The notes beneath the pieces are model-generated. The model was not told the DNA's origin and searched no databases. It saw only the letters and a list, made by a program, of their open reading frames with translations. A stretch of DNA of 64,000 bases from Candidatus Schekmanbacteria bacterium (GTDB lineage Bacteria; CSSED10-310; JACPHN01), in the NCBI GenBank assembly GCA_016188575.1, contig JACPHN010000032.1, positions 98,185 through 162,184 of the forward strand. The letters run 5' to 3'. Both the position numbers and the translations under genes were made by a program. Every line of letters begins with the position of its first letter. Position 1 is the stretch's first letter. Below, in pieces: positions 10,401-18,434 of the stretch.

Positions 10401-10778
10401 GCCGACGATCGGTTGCTGGCGGCCCGCGCACTGCAAGAGAAGCTCAAACGCATTCTCGAGGGCGAGCCCCCGTGTGACATCTTCGTACGCTGGAAACCGA
10501 TCGAGCAGCAGCCGCTCGGCTGGGACCCCGACATCAACGACGGCGTCCGCATCGACATCCGGCCCTTCATGCTGGTGGGCGACGTCGGTAGGCGGGGGGC
10601 GGGCATTCTGCGCGACAAGCCCAACATCAACTGGGGCAAGGACCGCGGCAAGGACCCTACCGATGCGCCTTGGTTTGCCGAGCTCGGCGGTGAACGGATC
10701 AACGACCACCACCTGACCTTGGCCGACAAGCTCGCCGCTCGTGCCGCCGGCGTGGCAGAGTTGGCGGAGAAGGTCTGA
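7497..10778 (+). CDS. pglX: BREX DNA methyltransferase PglX
   Basis: A 1093-residue adenine-specific methyltransferase, the host-marking enzyme of BREX. The SAM-binding motif is DPCCDSGHFL at residues 276-285, where family members usually have DPxxGSGHFL. The catalytic motif is TNVPFL around residues 469-474, in place of the usual NPPY, and is followed by a RGKQDD segment. A long target-recognition C-terminal half follows. The GTG start has a strong GGGGGAGGAG ribosome-binding site at 7480-7489. It follows the brxC remnant and overlaps the next gene by one base (TGATG). Both variant motifs keep the essential Asp, Asn and Pro, so activity is plausible but unproven. Confidence 0.9.
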   Translation: MPVLAEGQRRTLERAVLAARQVAEAGAQAAIRQLAVDAAEPFQALSPADRGLRKRLRARARQLGDTRDAKTGRHGTRHLVVECAYEHWHRMLFARFLAENNVLMHPDGVPVTLAECEELAPEEGTADGWELAASYAAQMLPQVFRPDSPIFELKLPPEKVRELERLLADLPADVFTASDSLGWVYQYWQAKKRDEINASEVRIGADELPAVTQLFTEPYMVQFLLHNTLGAWWVGRHGRDSLPLEMPFLRLREDGTPAAGTFDDWPALAREVKVLDPCCDSGHFLVAAFDMLVRFRMAEEGLDAVAACDAVIRDNVHGLELDEQCTQIAAFALALVAWTFPGAPGYRALPEMRIACSGLAPRAARDDWLALCGNDERLRAGMERLYDAFARAPCLGSLIDPRRLGLQARQRLLGVPSLSEIRHLLRQSMAGESGRPANDEPARSEIGVTAKGLAHAADLLGRSFTLVATNVPFLTRGKQDDVLKDFCREHHDEAKQDLATSMLQRCLTFCAGGGTVAVVTPQNWHMLATYTELRRQLLAQAEWNLVVNLGRAAFRDMNWWAINTALNVLSQKTPDESSACAAIDLENHRVADEKGAAVQTSELRVLPQSSFYENPDHRIVLVPTGRGVLLEAFAAGLQGIATSDYARFGRYFWEVAVDGKTWVFQQSTVREVMPYGGREYALQWDKGRGALASFRGARIQGLQAWGKLGVAISQMRHLPATLYTGEAWDNNTAVILPRDPGDLLAIWAYCSSPEYAEEVRKLDRKANVTNATLVKVPFDAERWRTVAAETFPDGLPEPRSNDPTQWLFRGAVSPSTSPLQVAVARLLGYRWPEQVGDNLDDLIDADGIVCLPAVRGEQPAATRLHRLLARAFGNDWSANKQAELLNALGCAGWTLERWLGERFFRQHCEVFQQRPFIWHIWDGVKSGGFGALVNYHMLDRKLLETLTYNYLGNWIRRQQDGASRREDGADDRLLAARALQEKLKRILEGEPPCDIFVRWKPIEQQPLGWDPDINDGVRIDIRPFMLVGDVGRRGAGILRDKPNINWGKDRGKDPTDAPWFAELGGERINDHHLTLADKLAARAAGVAELAEKV

Positions 10779-11206
10779 TGTCCCGCTTGCGGCGGAGTAA
10801 CGGTGACGATCATCCCGACGCATCGGGCAAGCACCTTGCTGATGCCCAGGCGCTGTTGGCCGCAGGGCGATTTGACGGCGCGGCCTACCTTGCCGGCTAC
10901 GTCGTCGAATGCGCGCTCAAGTCGCTGATCCAGGTGGAAACGAAGAGTCAGCCGCGGTTCACTCATAAGCTGAAGGCGCTTCACAGCGAGGTGGCCGTTG
11001 CCTACCTGGTCGCAGGCGCGGCAACGGCCAAGTATGTCACACCCGCTGTGCTGGGAATCCCGTCGGCTCAGATCTCTGGCTGGACCGAACAGTTGCGCTA
11101 CCGCGGCCCGTCCTTCTCCAGCACCGACGCTCAGGCCTGGGTGGCCGAGGCGAGCCAGATATATGCTGATACCATAGCTCAAATGATCCACGACGGAGTG
11201 ATATGA
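10778..11206 (+). CDS. HEPN-domain protein inserted in the BREX operon
   Basis: A 142-residue helical protein. The first half (HLADAQALLAAGRFDGAAYL then a VVECALKSLI helix) is typical of HEPN domains, which are often RNases or toxin partners in defence loci. The R-x4-6-H signature of nuclease HEPN proteins is not evident; the RFTHKLKALH stretch does not match the spacing. It may therefore be a structural or regulatory HEPN. It is translationally coupled on both sides, to pglX by TGATG and to the ATPase by ATGA, so it is an operon member rather than a stray insertion. Confidence 0.75.
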   Translation: MSRLRRSNGDDHPDASGKHLADAQALLAAGRFDGAAYLAGYVVECALKSLIQVETKSQPRFTHKLKALHSEVAVAYLVAGAATAKYVTPAVLGIPSAQISGWTEQLRYRGPSFSSTDAQAWVAEASQIYADTIAQMIHDGVI

Positions 11207-12519
11207 TGACCTACAAGCACATGGATGAAGCATGGCTCAGTGCGGTGGCCTGCCTTCGAACATGGCTCGCAGGCAACGCTGGTGTTGCTCGTGTTGTCCT
11301 CGCGGCGGATCTGTTCGGTCGGCTCCGGGTGATCCTCTGGGTGTCGGGCGAGGCAAGTGAAGGTGCCGGCTCGGGTCTTGCCAAGCTGCTACAGGACGCT
11401 GCAGGCCGATGGTGGTCCGGCGATCTTTGGGTCGTTGGCGGCGAAGAGGAGCCGCTGCACGCACTGGCCTGGAGGGACGCGACGCCCGATCAGGATCTAC
11501 CAGAGCGGCTTCGTCTTCTGGAGCGTCATCGCAACCGTGGGGCCTGGTTTGTGGATTCGAGCGAGCCGCTCTGGCGAACCCGCGGCCAGGACAACCCCGA
11601 GGGCTGCCCGATCATCGTCTTTTACTCGTTCAAGGGCGGTGTCGGTCGCAGCACGGCGCTTGCCGCGTTTGCCATCAAACGCGCACGTCGCGGGGAGCGG
11701 GTTGTGGTGATGGATTTCGACCTCGACGCGCCAGGCATCGGCGTGCTCCTTGCCGCCGATGAGCAGGGAAGAACAGCCCAGTGGGGAGTCGTGGACTTCC
11801 TGCTGGAGCGCGAAGCCCCGGGACCGCTCTCGGACTACTACCACCCGTGCCGGCGTCCAGAAGTGGTGGGGTCGGGAGAGTTGCTGGTTTTTCCGGCGGG
11901 ACGCCTCGATTCGGCCTATGCGGGCAAGCTCGCTCGTGTCGATCTCGAACCTCCGCGGTCCCCCGGGGAAACCAGTGCTCTGCATCTCTCCCTGAAATCG
12001 ATACGTGACGACCTCGAGCCGGACTGGATTCTGCTGGACGCGCGGACGGGTTTGTCAGAACCTGCCGGCACGCTGCTCTCGGGGCTCGCCCACCTGCACG
12101 TGCTGTTCGGCTCCCAGTCCGAGCAGAGCTGGCTGGGACTCAGAGTCATCATCGAGCGCCTCGGTTCACGGGCTGTTGCTCAAGATCGACTGCAGTCGGA
12201 TTGCGTCCTCGTCCAGGCCATGGTTCCTGCGGACATCGAGGCAGCCAAGCAGGCAACTTCCTCTTTCGAGACCAGGTCTCGTGACGAGTTCTCGGACCAC
12301 TTCTACGCTGACTCACCGGCTGACGACGATCGCTTCTGGGATCTGCGCGACCTCGATACGGAGGATGCGCCTCACGTTCCGCTGCCGTTGTCCTATGAGT
12401 TGAAGCTGGCCCACTTCCGCGACGTCGCCGACGTGGCAGACCTGCTCGCCGACAGTACCGAGTACGACAGGCTTGCCGAGCGGATAGCGGGCCGCTTTGT
12501 CGAGGCATCCAATGAGTAG
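11203..12519 (+). CDS. KGGVGR-variant ParA/MinD-like ATPase
   Basis: A 438-residue protein with an N-terminal extension of about 135 residues (of no recognised family) and a SIMIBI-class ATPase domain. The deviant Walker A is SFKGGVGRST with Lys at residue 144. The second Lys/Thr of the ParA form (KGGVGKT) is replaced by Arg-Ser, the KGGVGR variant. A VVVMDFDLDAPG strand follows, as in ParA/MinD, and a WILLDARTGLSE Walker B-like strand lies near residue 275. Such ATPases typically switch or move partners on nucleotide binding. It is coupled to the HEPN gene upstream and overlaps the next ATPase gene by 8 bases, so the pair probably acts together. It is not part of the BREX core. Confidence 0.83.
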   Translation: MMTYKHMDEAWLSAVACLRTWLAGNAGVARVVLAADLFGRLRVILWVSGEASEGAGSGLAKLLQDAAGRWWSGDLWVVGGEEEPLHALAWRDATPDQDLPERLRLLERHRNRGAWFVDSSEPLWRTRGQDNPEGCPIIVFYSFKGGVGRSTALAAFAIKRARRGERVVVMDFDLDAPGIGVLLAADEQGRTAQWGVVDFLLEREAPGPLSDYYHPCRRPEVVGSGELLVFPAGRLDSAYAGKLARVDLEPPRSPGETSALHLSLKSIRDDLEPDWILLDARTGLSEPAGTLLSGLAHLHVLFGSQSEQSWLGLRVIIERLGSRAVAQDRLQSDCVLVQAMVPADIEAAKQATSSFETRSRDEFSDHFYADSPADDDRFWDLRDLDTEDAPHVPLPLSYELKLAHFRDVADVADLLADSTEYDRLAERIAGRFVEASNE

Positions 12520-13972
12520 CCTTCGAACCGAAGAACGCCTGGAGCTGCTGAGGGACCTGGCGCAGATGGGCAGTCGCGGGCGTGCCGAGGGCGAGGATCT
12601 CGGGCGAATGCCGCGGACTTTCCACCCCGTGAAAGAGCATCTGAGGATGCTTGACCCGGACGTCGTGCTGGTCGTTGGGCCTCGCGGAAGCGGCAAGACC
12701 GAGATGTTCCGTGCGCTGACCGACGCGAGCCTGGTACAGGAGGCCTTTGACGAGTCGGCCGTTCGACGGCTGCCCCAGGCTGAGAAGACGGAGTGGCTAA
12801 AGGGCCACCCGTTGGGCCGTGCCGGTTTCGATGCCGCCGGGCTGCGGCGCTTCATCAGTAGCCGCCCGGACCTCGATGCGATGCAGGAGCTCTGGTTTGC
12901 CTATCTCGTGCGCCTGTTAGAGCCGCATCTGGGGACCGGGGCGCAGGCACTGGACGCACTCCTCGATGCGCCCGGTGGCGCCGCGGCACAGGTGCATGAT
13001 GCGTGGTTGGCCGCCAAGGATGAGCCGCTCTTGGCGCTCGATCGCCTCGACGAGCGGCTGGAGAACGAGAACCGGTACGTGTTCGTCGCCTACGATGAGC
13101 TTGACGTCCTCGGCGGATCCGACTGGCGGGCGATGGCGGAGGGAGTGCGTGGTCTGGTCGCCTTCTGGGCGGCCTACGCACGGCGCTGGCATCGCATTCG
13201 CCCGAAGATCTTCTTGCGCAGCGACCTGTTCGAGCGCTTCGCGACAAGTGGCGGCGCAGATCTCGCCAAGCTCGCTGCCGGTCGCGTCGAGCTGAGCTGG
13301 AGCGACCGCCAGCTTTACGAAATGCTCCTGCGGCGCATCGCCAACACGAGCGACAGGCTTCGGGAGTACATCAGGGCGGGCCGCAGCGTGGTTAGTTGGC
13401 GGGACCACCCGGTTCTCGGCCTCATCCCGGCTCTGGAGCGATGGACGGACGCTCGCCCGCTGATCGAGCGGATTGTCGGTCCCTACATGGGAGCCAACCG
13501 CCAAAAAGGACTCAGCTATCGCTGGCCCCTTGCGCATGTCCGTGACGGCCTGGGCCGCGCCGTACCCCGGCCACTCGTTCGGCTGTTCGAAGAGGCAGCC
13601 CACCTGGAAGCCGACAGTCCCAGGCCCGTGGGTGGTATGCGTATCCTCCACCCGTCCTCACTGCGCAGGGCGATCGATGTGGTATCATCGGAGCACGTTG
13701 CCCATGCCCGTGACGAGTGGGCATGGATCGATACCCTCAAGGAAGCGCTGAATGGCGTGCTGATGCCCGCCAAGCAACGAGACGTCGAGCTCCGGCTCGC
13801 AGACGCTTCTCGCTGGAAAGCGCCACCGCCCTACGAGGATCCGCGCGAGCTACTGGGCTACGTGGTGGAAGTTGGCATCCTGCGCGAGCGCCCCGACGGC
13901 AGGATCGACTCCCCGGACCTCTTCCTCTACGGCCTTGGCTTGAAGCGCAAGGGCGGGGTTGGCCGGCGATGA
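12512..13972 (+). CDS. P-loop ATPase encoded with the KGGVGR protein
   Basis: A 486-residue protein with a clear Walker A, GPRGSGKTEMF, at residues 56-66 and an acidic strand YVFVAYDELDVLGG near residue 190 that fits Walker B. The mix of a P-loop followed by long helical regions is like STAND/KAP-type or DNA-related AAA proteins, but no family can be named with confidence. The ATG at 12512 lies inside the end of the preceding gene, and its TGA overlaps the pglZ start. It is the third member of the cassette lying between pglX and pglZ. Confidence 0.75.
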   Translation: MSSLRTEERLELLRDLAQMGSRGRAEGEDLGRMPRTFHPVKEHLRMLDPDVVLVVGPRGSGKTEMFRALTDASLVQEAFDESAVRRLPQAEKTEWLKGHPLGRAGFDAAGLRRFISSRPDLDAMQELWFAYLVRLLEPHLGTGAQALDALLDAPGGAAAQVHDAWLAAKDEPLLALDRLDERLENENRYVFVAYDELDVLGGSDWRAMAEGVRGLVAFWAAYARRWHRIRPKIFLRSDLFERFATSGGADLAKLAAGRVELSWSDRQLYEMLLRRIANTSDRLREYIRAGRSVVSWRDHPVLGLIPALERWTDARPLIERIVGPYMGANRQKGLSYRWPLAHVRDGLGRAVPRPLVRLFEEAAHLEADSPRPVGGMRILHPSSLRRAIDVVSSEHVAHARDEWAWIDTLKEALNGVLMPAKQRDVELRLADASRWKAPPPYEDPRELLGYVVEVGILRERPDGRIDSPDLFLYGLGLKRKGGVGRR

Positions 13973-16308
13973 AGGAAGCAACCGTCCTCGACGCCCTTCT
14001 CAGCTCGCTCGCGAAGGCGGCCGCCTACAACGCGGCCGTGAACGTCGCGCCCGCCGCCGTGCTGTGGCCCGACCAGGCCGGTCAGTGGAAGCCCTTGATT
14101 CCGGTGCTGCGCACCGTCCTTCCGCACTTGCTCACACTCGGCGACTACGACCAGCGCACGCGCACCGGCCCGGCCACTTGGCTCAAGTGCATGCTCGCCC
14201 GGATGCTCCCCGAGGCATCGTGGGGCGATGAAGTCGTGCCGATCCTCTACTTGCCCGGCGTGAGCCGGCTCGATCTCCGAGCGATCGAGAGCTGCCCGAA
14301 GCCGCTCCAGCCCCTCGCCGAGCTGCAGTACCGCGGCGTCCTCTGGACCCAGCAGAACGGTCGCGACTGGACCATCCTCGCATTTCTCAAAACCCGCAAC
14401 GGCACCGGCCTTGGTCTCGACCCCGCCCAGGACGCCAGGACCCAGGAGGCAATCGCGCGGGCTCTCGTTCAGCTTGCGGACACGGCGGTCAGCTCCCTCG
14501 AGGGCCGCCGACTGGAGGCCACGGACTTCGATCGCCTGCTGACGACCGACCCGGTGCGAGATATCCTGCGCTGGCTGGGCGACCCCGCCGGAACGCGCAA
14601 TCAGTGGGGGCCGCAGGTCTGGGGAGCATTCTGTTCGCTCTGCCGCTCGTCGTACGGCTTCGACCCCCAGACCGAAGGCGAGCTCGCCGGTGCAGAGAAG
14701 CTGGGCCACCAACAGGACAAATGGGCCGCGGTCTGGACGCGTTTTGCCGAATCCCCACGGCTCTATCCAAACGTCCCCGCGCTCCTGCGCAAGGCCGAGC
14801 AGCCGCGTCAGCCACGCCTGTTTCCCGACGGTTCGGCGTGGCCAGCGGTGAACGACAAGGACGAGGCCTCGCTTCGCAGCTCGCTGACCAGGCTCCAGTC
14901 CTCGGCGGCGCACGAGGCGGTTCCGCGCTTGAAGAACCTCGAGGAACAGCACGCCGTGCGGCGAAGGTGGGTCTGGGCCGAGCTCGGCATGTCGCCGCTG
15001 GCGCAGGCAATGGAACACCTGGCGACGCTCGCCGACGTCGCGTCACACGCGCTCGGCGGAGCGAGTGCGCACGACATGGGTGCGGTCTATTGCGCCGCCG
15101 CATGGCGAGCCGACGCCGCCGTTTGGCGGGCGCTGGCGTGCGTCGAGCGCAAGGCCGACGTCGCGGCGGTGACCGCCGCCGTGCGGGCAGTCTACCTCCC
15201 CTGGGTCGAAGCTGCGACCGAGCGACTGCAGGATATCGTCGCCAAGTCCGGATTCCCTGCCAGCGGCGAGGACGCGCGGAGACCCGTCACCCCGAGCAAG
15301 GGCGAGTGCATCCTGTTCGCCGACGGCTTGCGTTTCGATGTCGGGCAGGCACTTCGGGAGGAGCTCGAGAGTCGGGCAATGCAGGTCACTGTGGCGACGA
15401 GGTGGCAGGGGCTGCCCTCGGTTACCGCAACGTGTAAACCTGCGGTTTCACCCATCGCCAACCTGATTGCCGGATCGAGCGACGACGGGAACTTCCTACC
15501 GAGTGTCGCGAAGACGGGCGAGGCGCTGAGCACGCACCGCTTCCGCAAGCTGCTCGAGGACGCCGGCGTCGAGGTGCTGAGCAAGGAGGCAACGGGCAAC
15601 CCCAAGGGCAGTGCCTGGTGCGAGCACGGCGACCTCGACCGGGCCGGACACGACGAAGGCATCAGACTCGCCCGGCGCATCGGCGAGCAGATTCGGGTAT
15701 TGCGTGAGCGCATCATCGAGCTCCTCGATGCGGGATGGCGGCAGGTGAGAGTGCTCACGGATCACGGGTGGCTGCTGATGCCGGGAGGCCTTCCGAAAGT
15801 AGAGCTGCCGGCCTACCTGGCCGAGACGCGCTGGGGCCGGTGCGCGATCCTCAAACACAGCGCGGAGGCGACGTCGCTCGTCGTGCCGTGGCGATGGTCG
15901 GCCGACATCCGCGTCGCCATTCCACACGGGATCGGCGCCTACAGGCAGAGCACCGAGTACGCGCATGGGGGCCTGAGCCTGCAGGAGTGCTTCACGCCCG
16001 AGCTGGTGGTGAGTCGACCTGCCGGCCTCGCCGCTGAAGTGGCGATCGCCGGCGTCACGTGGGTGGGGCTGCGCTGCCGTGTCGAGGTAACCGGCGCGGC
16101 CTCCGGTATGACTGCCGACCTGCGAACCAAGCCAATGATAGCCAGCAGCAGCCTGGCGCAAGGCGGAAAGCCCTTGGGCGAGGCCGGCAAGGCCTCGCTC
16201 GCGGTGGAAGACGACAGCACGCTGGGCATGGTCGCGGTGCTCGTGGTCGCGGCGGCCGACGGCACCGTCGTGTGCAAGGCGACCACGACCGTGGGAGGCG
16301 AGAGCTGA
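13969..16308 (+). CDS. pglZ: BREX alkaline phosphatase-like protein PglZ
   Basis: A 779-residue PglZ-domain protein, a signature BREX component that partners PglX. Two metal-site segments of the alkaline-phosphatase superfamily can be seen: LFADGLRFDVG (Asp452, Asp457) and LTDHGWLLMPGG (Asp598, His599). The ATG at 13969 overlaps the TGA of the ATPase gene. An upstream in-frame extension to 13717 is low-complexity, Arg-rich and fully overlapped, so it was rejected. Members of the family act in methylation control and possibly as metal-dependent nucleases; the precise reaction is not fixed by sequence. Confidence 0.94.
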   Translation: MKEATVLDALLSSLAKAAAYNAAVNVAPAAVLWPDQAGQWKPLIPVLRTVLPHLLTLGDYDQRTRTGPATWLKCMLARMLPEASWGDEVVPILYLPGVSRLDLRAIESCPKPLQPLAELQYRGVLWTQQNGRDWTILAFLKTRNGTGLGLDPAQDARTQEAIARALVQLADTAVSSLEGRRLEATDFDRLLTTDPVRDILRWLGDPAGTRNQWGPQVWGAFCSLCRSSYGFDPQTEGELAGAEKLGHQQDKWAAVWTRFAESPRLYPNVPALLRKAEQPRQPRLFPDGSAWPAVNDKDEASLRSSLTRLQSSAAHEAVPRLKNLEEQHAVRRRWVWAELGMSPLAQAMEHLATLADVASHALGGASAHDMGAVYCAAAWRADAAVWRALACVERKADVAAVTAAVRAVYLPWVEAATERLQDIVAKSGFPASGEDARRPVTPSKGECILFADGLRFDVGQALREELESRAMQVTVATRWQGLPSVTATCKPAVSPIANLIAGSSDDGNFLPSVAKTGEALSTHRFRKLLEDAGVEVLSKEATGNPKGSAWCEHGDLDRAGHDEGIRLARRIGEQIRVLRERIIELLDAGWRQVRVLTDHGWLLMPGGLPKVELPAYLAETRWGRCAILKHSAEATSLVVPWRWSADIRVAIPHGIGAYRQSTEYAHGGLSLQECFTPELVVSRPAGLAAEVAIAGVTWVGLRCRVEVTGAASGMTADLRTKPMIASSSLAQGGKPLGEAGKASLAVEDDSTLGMVAVLVVAAADGTVVCKATTTVGGES

Positions 16309-16309
16309 C

Positions 16310-17692
16310 ATGGAGCTGGATGCACTCGACAAGCTTGGCACGCAGGCCTTCGATGGCTACCTGGTTCGCAAGGACCTGGTGCGCACCTTCAGTCGGCAGT
16401 TCCCCGTCCCGACCTACGTGGTGGAGTTCCTGCTCGGCCGCTACTGCGCCAGCACGGACCCCGAAGAGATCAGCGAGGGGATCGAGATCGTCCAGCGCCA
16501 GCTCGCCAACCGCACCGTTCGCGCCGGCGAAGAGGAGCTGTTCAAGGCCCGCGCGCGCGAGGAGGGTTCGGTCAAGATCATCGACATCATTACCGCGCGC
16601 CTCGACGCCAAGACGGACTCCTACGTTGCCACGCTTCCAAGCCTGCGCCTGACGCAGGTGCGCATCGACGTCGAAACTGTACGGCTGCACGAGCGCATGC
16701 TCACCGGCGGTTTCTATGCCGAGGTGACGCTCGTGTACGATGCCGCAATCGCGCAGGAGGCAAACGGCCGCCCGTTTGGCATCGAGGGTCTGCGCGAGAT
16801 CCAGCTCTCCAAGCGCGAGGTGCTCGACGTGCTGGTTCGTGGCCGCGAGCAGTACGGGACCGAAGAGTGGAAGCACTTTCTCCTGCGCAGCATCGGTCTC
16901 GAGCCGGAGCGATTGACTGCTCGGGCTCGGGACGTGGAGCTGCTGCGCATGGTCCCGTTCGTCGAGCGCAACTACAACATGGTGGAGCTCGGTCCGCGGG
17001 GGACCGGCAAGAGCCACCTGTTCCAGCAGGTTTCGCCCTACGCTCATCTTGTTTCCGGCGGCAAGGCGACGGTAGCCCGCATGTTCGTCAACAACGCCAG
17101 CGGGCAGCGCGGCCTGGTATGCCAGTACGACGTGGTGTGCTTTGACGAAGTGTCCGGCGTCTCGTTCGACCAGAAGGACGGCGTCAACATCATGAAGGGC
17201 TACATGGAGTCCGGCGAGTTCAGCCGCGGTCGCGAGAGCATTCGGGCCGACGGCGGGATCGTCCTCGTTGGCAACTTCGAGGTCGACGTCGAGCACCAGC
17301 AGCGCGTCGGCCACCTGTTCGGGCCGCTGCCGCCGGAGATGCGCAACGACACCGCCTTCATGGACCGGATCCACGCTTACCTCCCGGGCTGGGACGTTCC
17401 GAAGATGAGCCGCGAGCTCCTGACAGACCACTTCGGGCTTGTGAGCGATTTCCTCTCCGAGTGCATGTCGCGGCTGCGAAACCAGAGTCGGGCGTCCGTG
17501 CTGCAGGGCCGCGTGGCGTTCGGCGGCTCGTTGAGCGGCCGCGACGTGAACGCCGCGACGAAAACGATTAGCGGGCTCCTCAAGCTGTTGTACCCGTCGC
17601 CGGACGCCGTCGTGGCCGACGAGGACCTCGAGTGGGCGGTCCGCCTTGCGCTCGAGGTCCGCCGCCGGGTGAAGGAGCAGCAGAAACGATGA
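16310..17692 (+). CDS. brxL: BREX BrxL, ATPase half (split gene)
   Basis: A 460-residue AAA+ protein matching the N-terminal two thirds of BrxL, the effector-associated component of type 1 BREX. The Walker A motif GPRGTGKS is at residues 228-235. A Walker B-like VVCFDEVSG is at about 276-284, and an arginine-rich sensor region (FMDRIHAYLPGW) is near residue 350. Intact BrxL proteins continue into a Lon-like domain within one chain of nearly 700 residues. Here a TGA ends the ATPase and the Lon-like part starts as its own gene with an ATGA overlap. GGGAGGCGAG precedes the ATG. Confidence 0.92.
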   Translation: MELDALDKLGTQAFDGYLVRKDLVRTFSRQFPVPTYVVEFLLGRYCASTDPEEISEGIEIVQRQLANRTVRAGEEELFKARAREEGSVKIIDIITARLDAKTDSYVATLPSLRLTQVRIDVETVRLHERMLTGGFYAEVTLVYDAAIAQEANGRPFGIEGLREIQLSKREVLDVLVRGREQYGTEEWKHFLLRSIGLEPERLTARARDVELLRMVPFVERNYNMVELGPRGTGKSHLFQQVSPYAHLVSGGKATVARMFVNNASGQRGLVCQYDVVCFDEVSGVSFDQKDGVNIMKGYMESGEFSRGRESIRADGGIVLVGNFEVDVEHQQRVGHLFGPLPPEMRNDTAFMDRIHAYLPGWDVPKMSRELLTDHFGLVSDFLSECMSRLRNQSRASVLQGRVAFGGSLSGRDVNAATKTISGLLKLLYPSPDAVVADEDLEWAVRLALEVRRRVKEQQKR

Positions 17693-18375
17693 ACGAGGCC
17701 CAGAAACGCATCGGCGCCGCCGAGTTTCACAACACGCACTTGAGCTACGTGATCGGCGAGGAGGGCATCGAGAAGTTCGTCGCCACGCCCGAGTTGCAAA
17801 GCGAGAACAGCATCGGCACCGATCCGAGTCCGCCGGGCCAAGCGTGGACCATCAGCCCCGCCGGCCAGGACGAGCACCCGGGTCTGTATCGCATCGAGAT
17901 CAACACAGGCCATGGTTCAGGCGTCAAGATCCTCAACCGGCCCTCGCCGCAACCGTTTCAGGAGAGCGTTCGCTACGCGGAACAGAACCTGTACGCGCGC
18001 GGCCGCGAGCTGGTCGGCGACCGCGACCCGCGCGGCCACGAGTTCAGCGTGCAGCTCCGGTCCTTCGACGCCTCAAGGACCGGCCGCCAGGTCGGTGTGG
18101 CGGTGCTGATATCGTTGTGCAGCGCGCTGCTGCAGAAACACACCCGCGGCGGGCTGATCGTCGTCGGCGGGGTCAACTTGGGCGGGTCGATCGAGCCGAT
18201 CTACAACGCGGTTAGCATCGTCGAGCTCGCCGTCGAGAAAGGCGCGACCGCGGTGCTCATGCCAGTGAGCAGCCGCAAGCAGCTCTACGATCTCTCGGAC
18301 GACATGGCGACGAAGGTCGACGTGCAGTTCTACTCGGACGCGCGGGATGCGTTGTTGAAGGCGATGGCGGAGTAG
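17689..18375 (+). CDS. BREX BrxL, Lon-like half (split gene)
   Basis: A 228-residue protein matching the C-terminal Lon-protease-like part of BrxL: the segment VGVAVLISLCSAL, then GGLIVVGGVNLGGSIEP, then a VLMPVSS strand. It starts with ATG overlapping the stop of the ATPase half, so the two proteins are probably made in equal amounts and assemble. In Lon the catalytic Ser sits just before the G-V-A helix and Lys follows the LGG turn. Here the aligned residues are Gln and non-Lys, so peptidase activity looks unlikely. The N-terminal 70 residues may form a linker or an interaction patch. Confidence 0.85.
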   Translation: MNEAQKRIGAAEFHNTHLSYVIGEEGIEKFVATPELQSENSIGTDPSPPGQAWTISPAGQDEHPGLYRIEINTGHGSGVKILNRPSPQPFQESVRYAEQNLYARGRELVGDRDPRGHEFSVQLRSFDASRTGRQVGVAVLISLCSALLQKHTRGGLIVVGGVNLGGSIEPIYNAVSIVELAVEKGATAVLMPVSSRKQLYDLSDDMATKVDVQFYSDARDALLKAMAE

Positions 18376-18434
18376 CGAAGAAGCGTAGACACCTGAAATG
18401 CGCAGTGATTGTCGTGGGCGCAGGAGGGAACCAA

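Noticed and set aside
13717-13968. An 84-residue N-terminal extension of PglZ
   Set aside because: Overlaps the ATPase gene fully, is Arg-rich and not family-like; the ATG at 13969 fits the ATGA coupling seen throughout the operon.
18376-18434. Intrinsic terminator after the BREX operon
   Set aside because: No stem with a following T-run could be found there.
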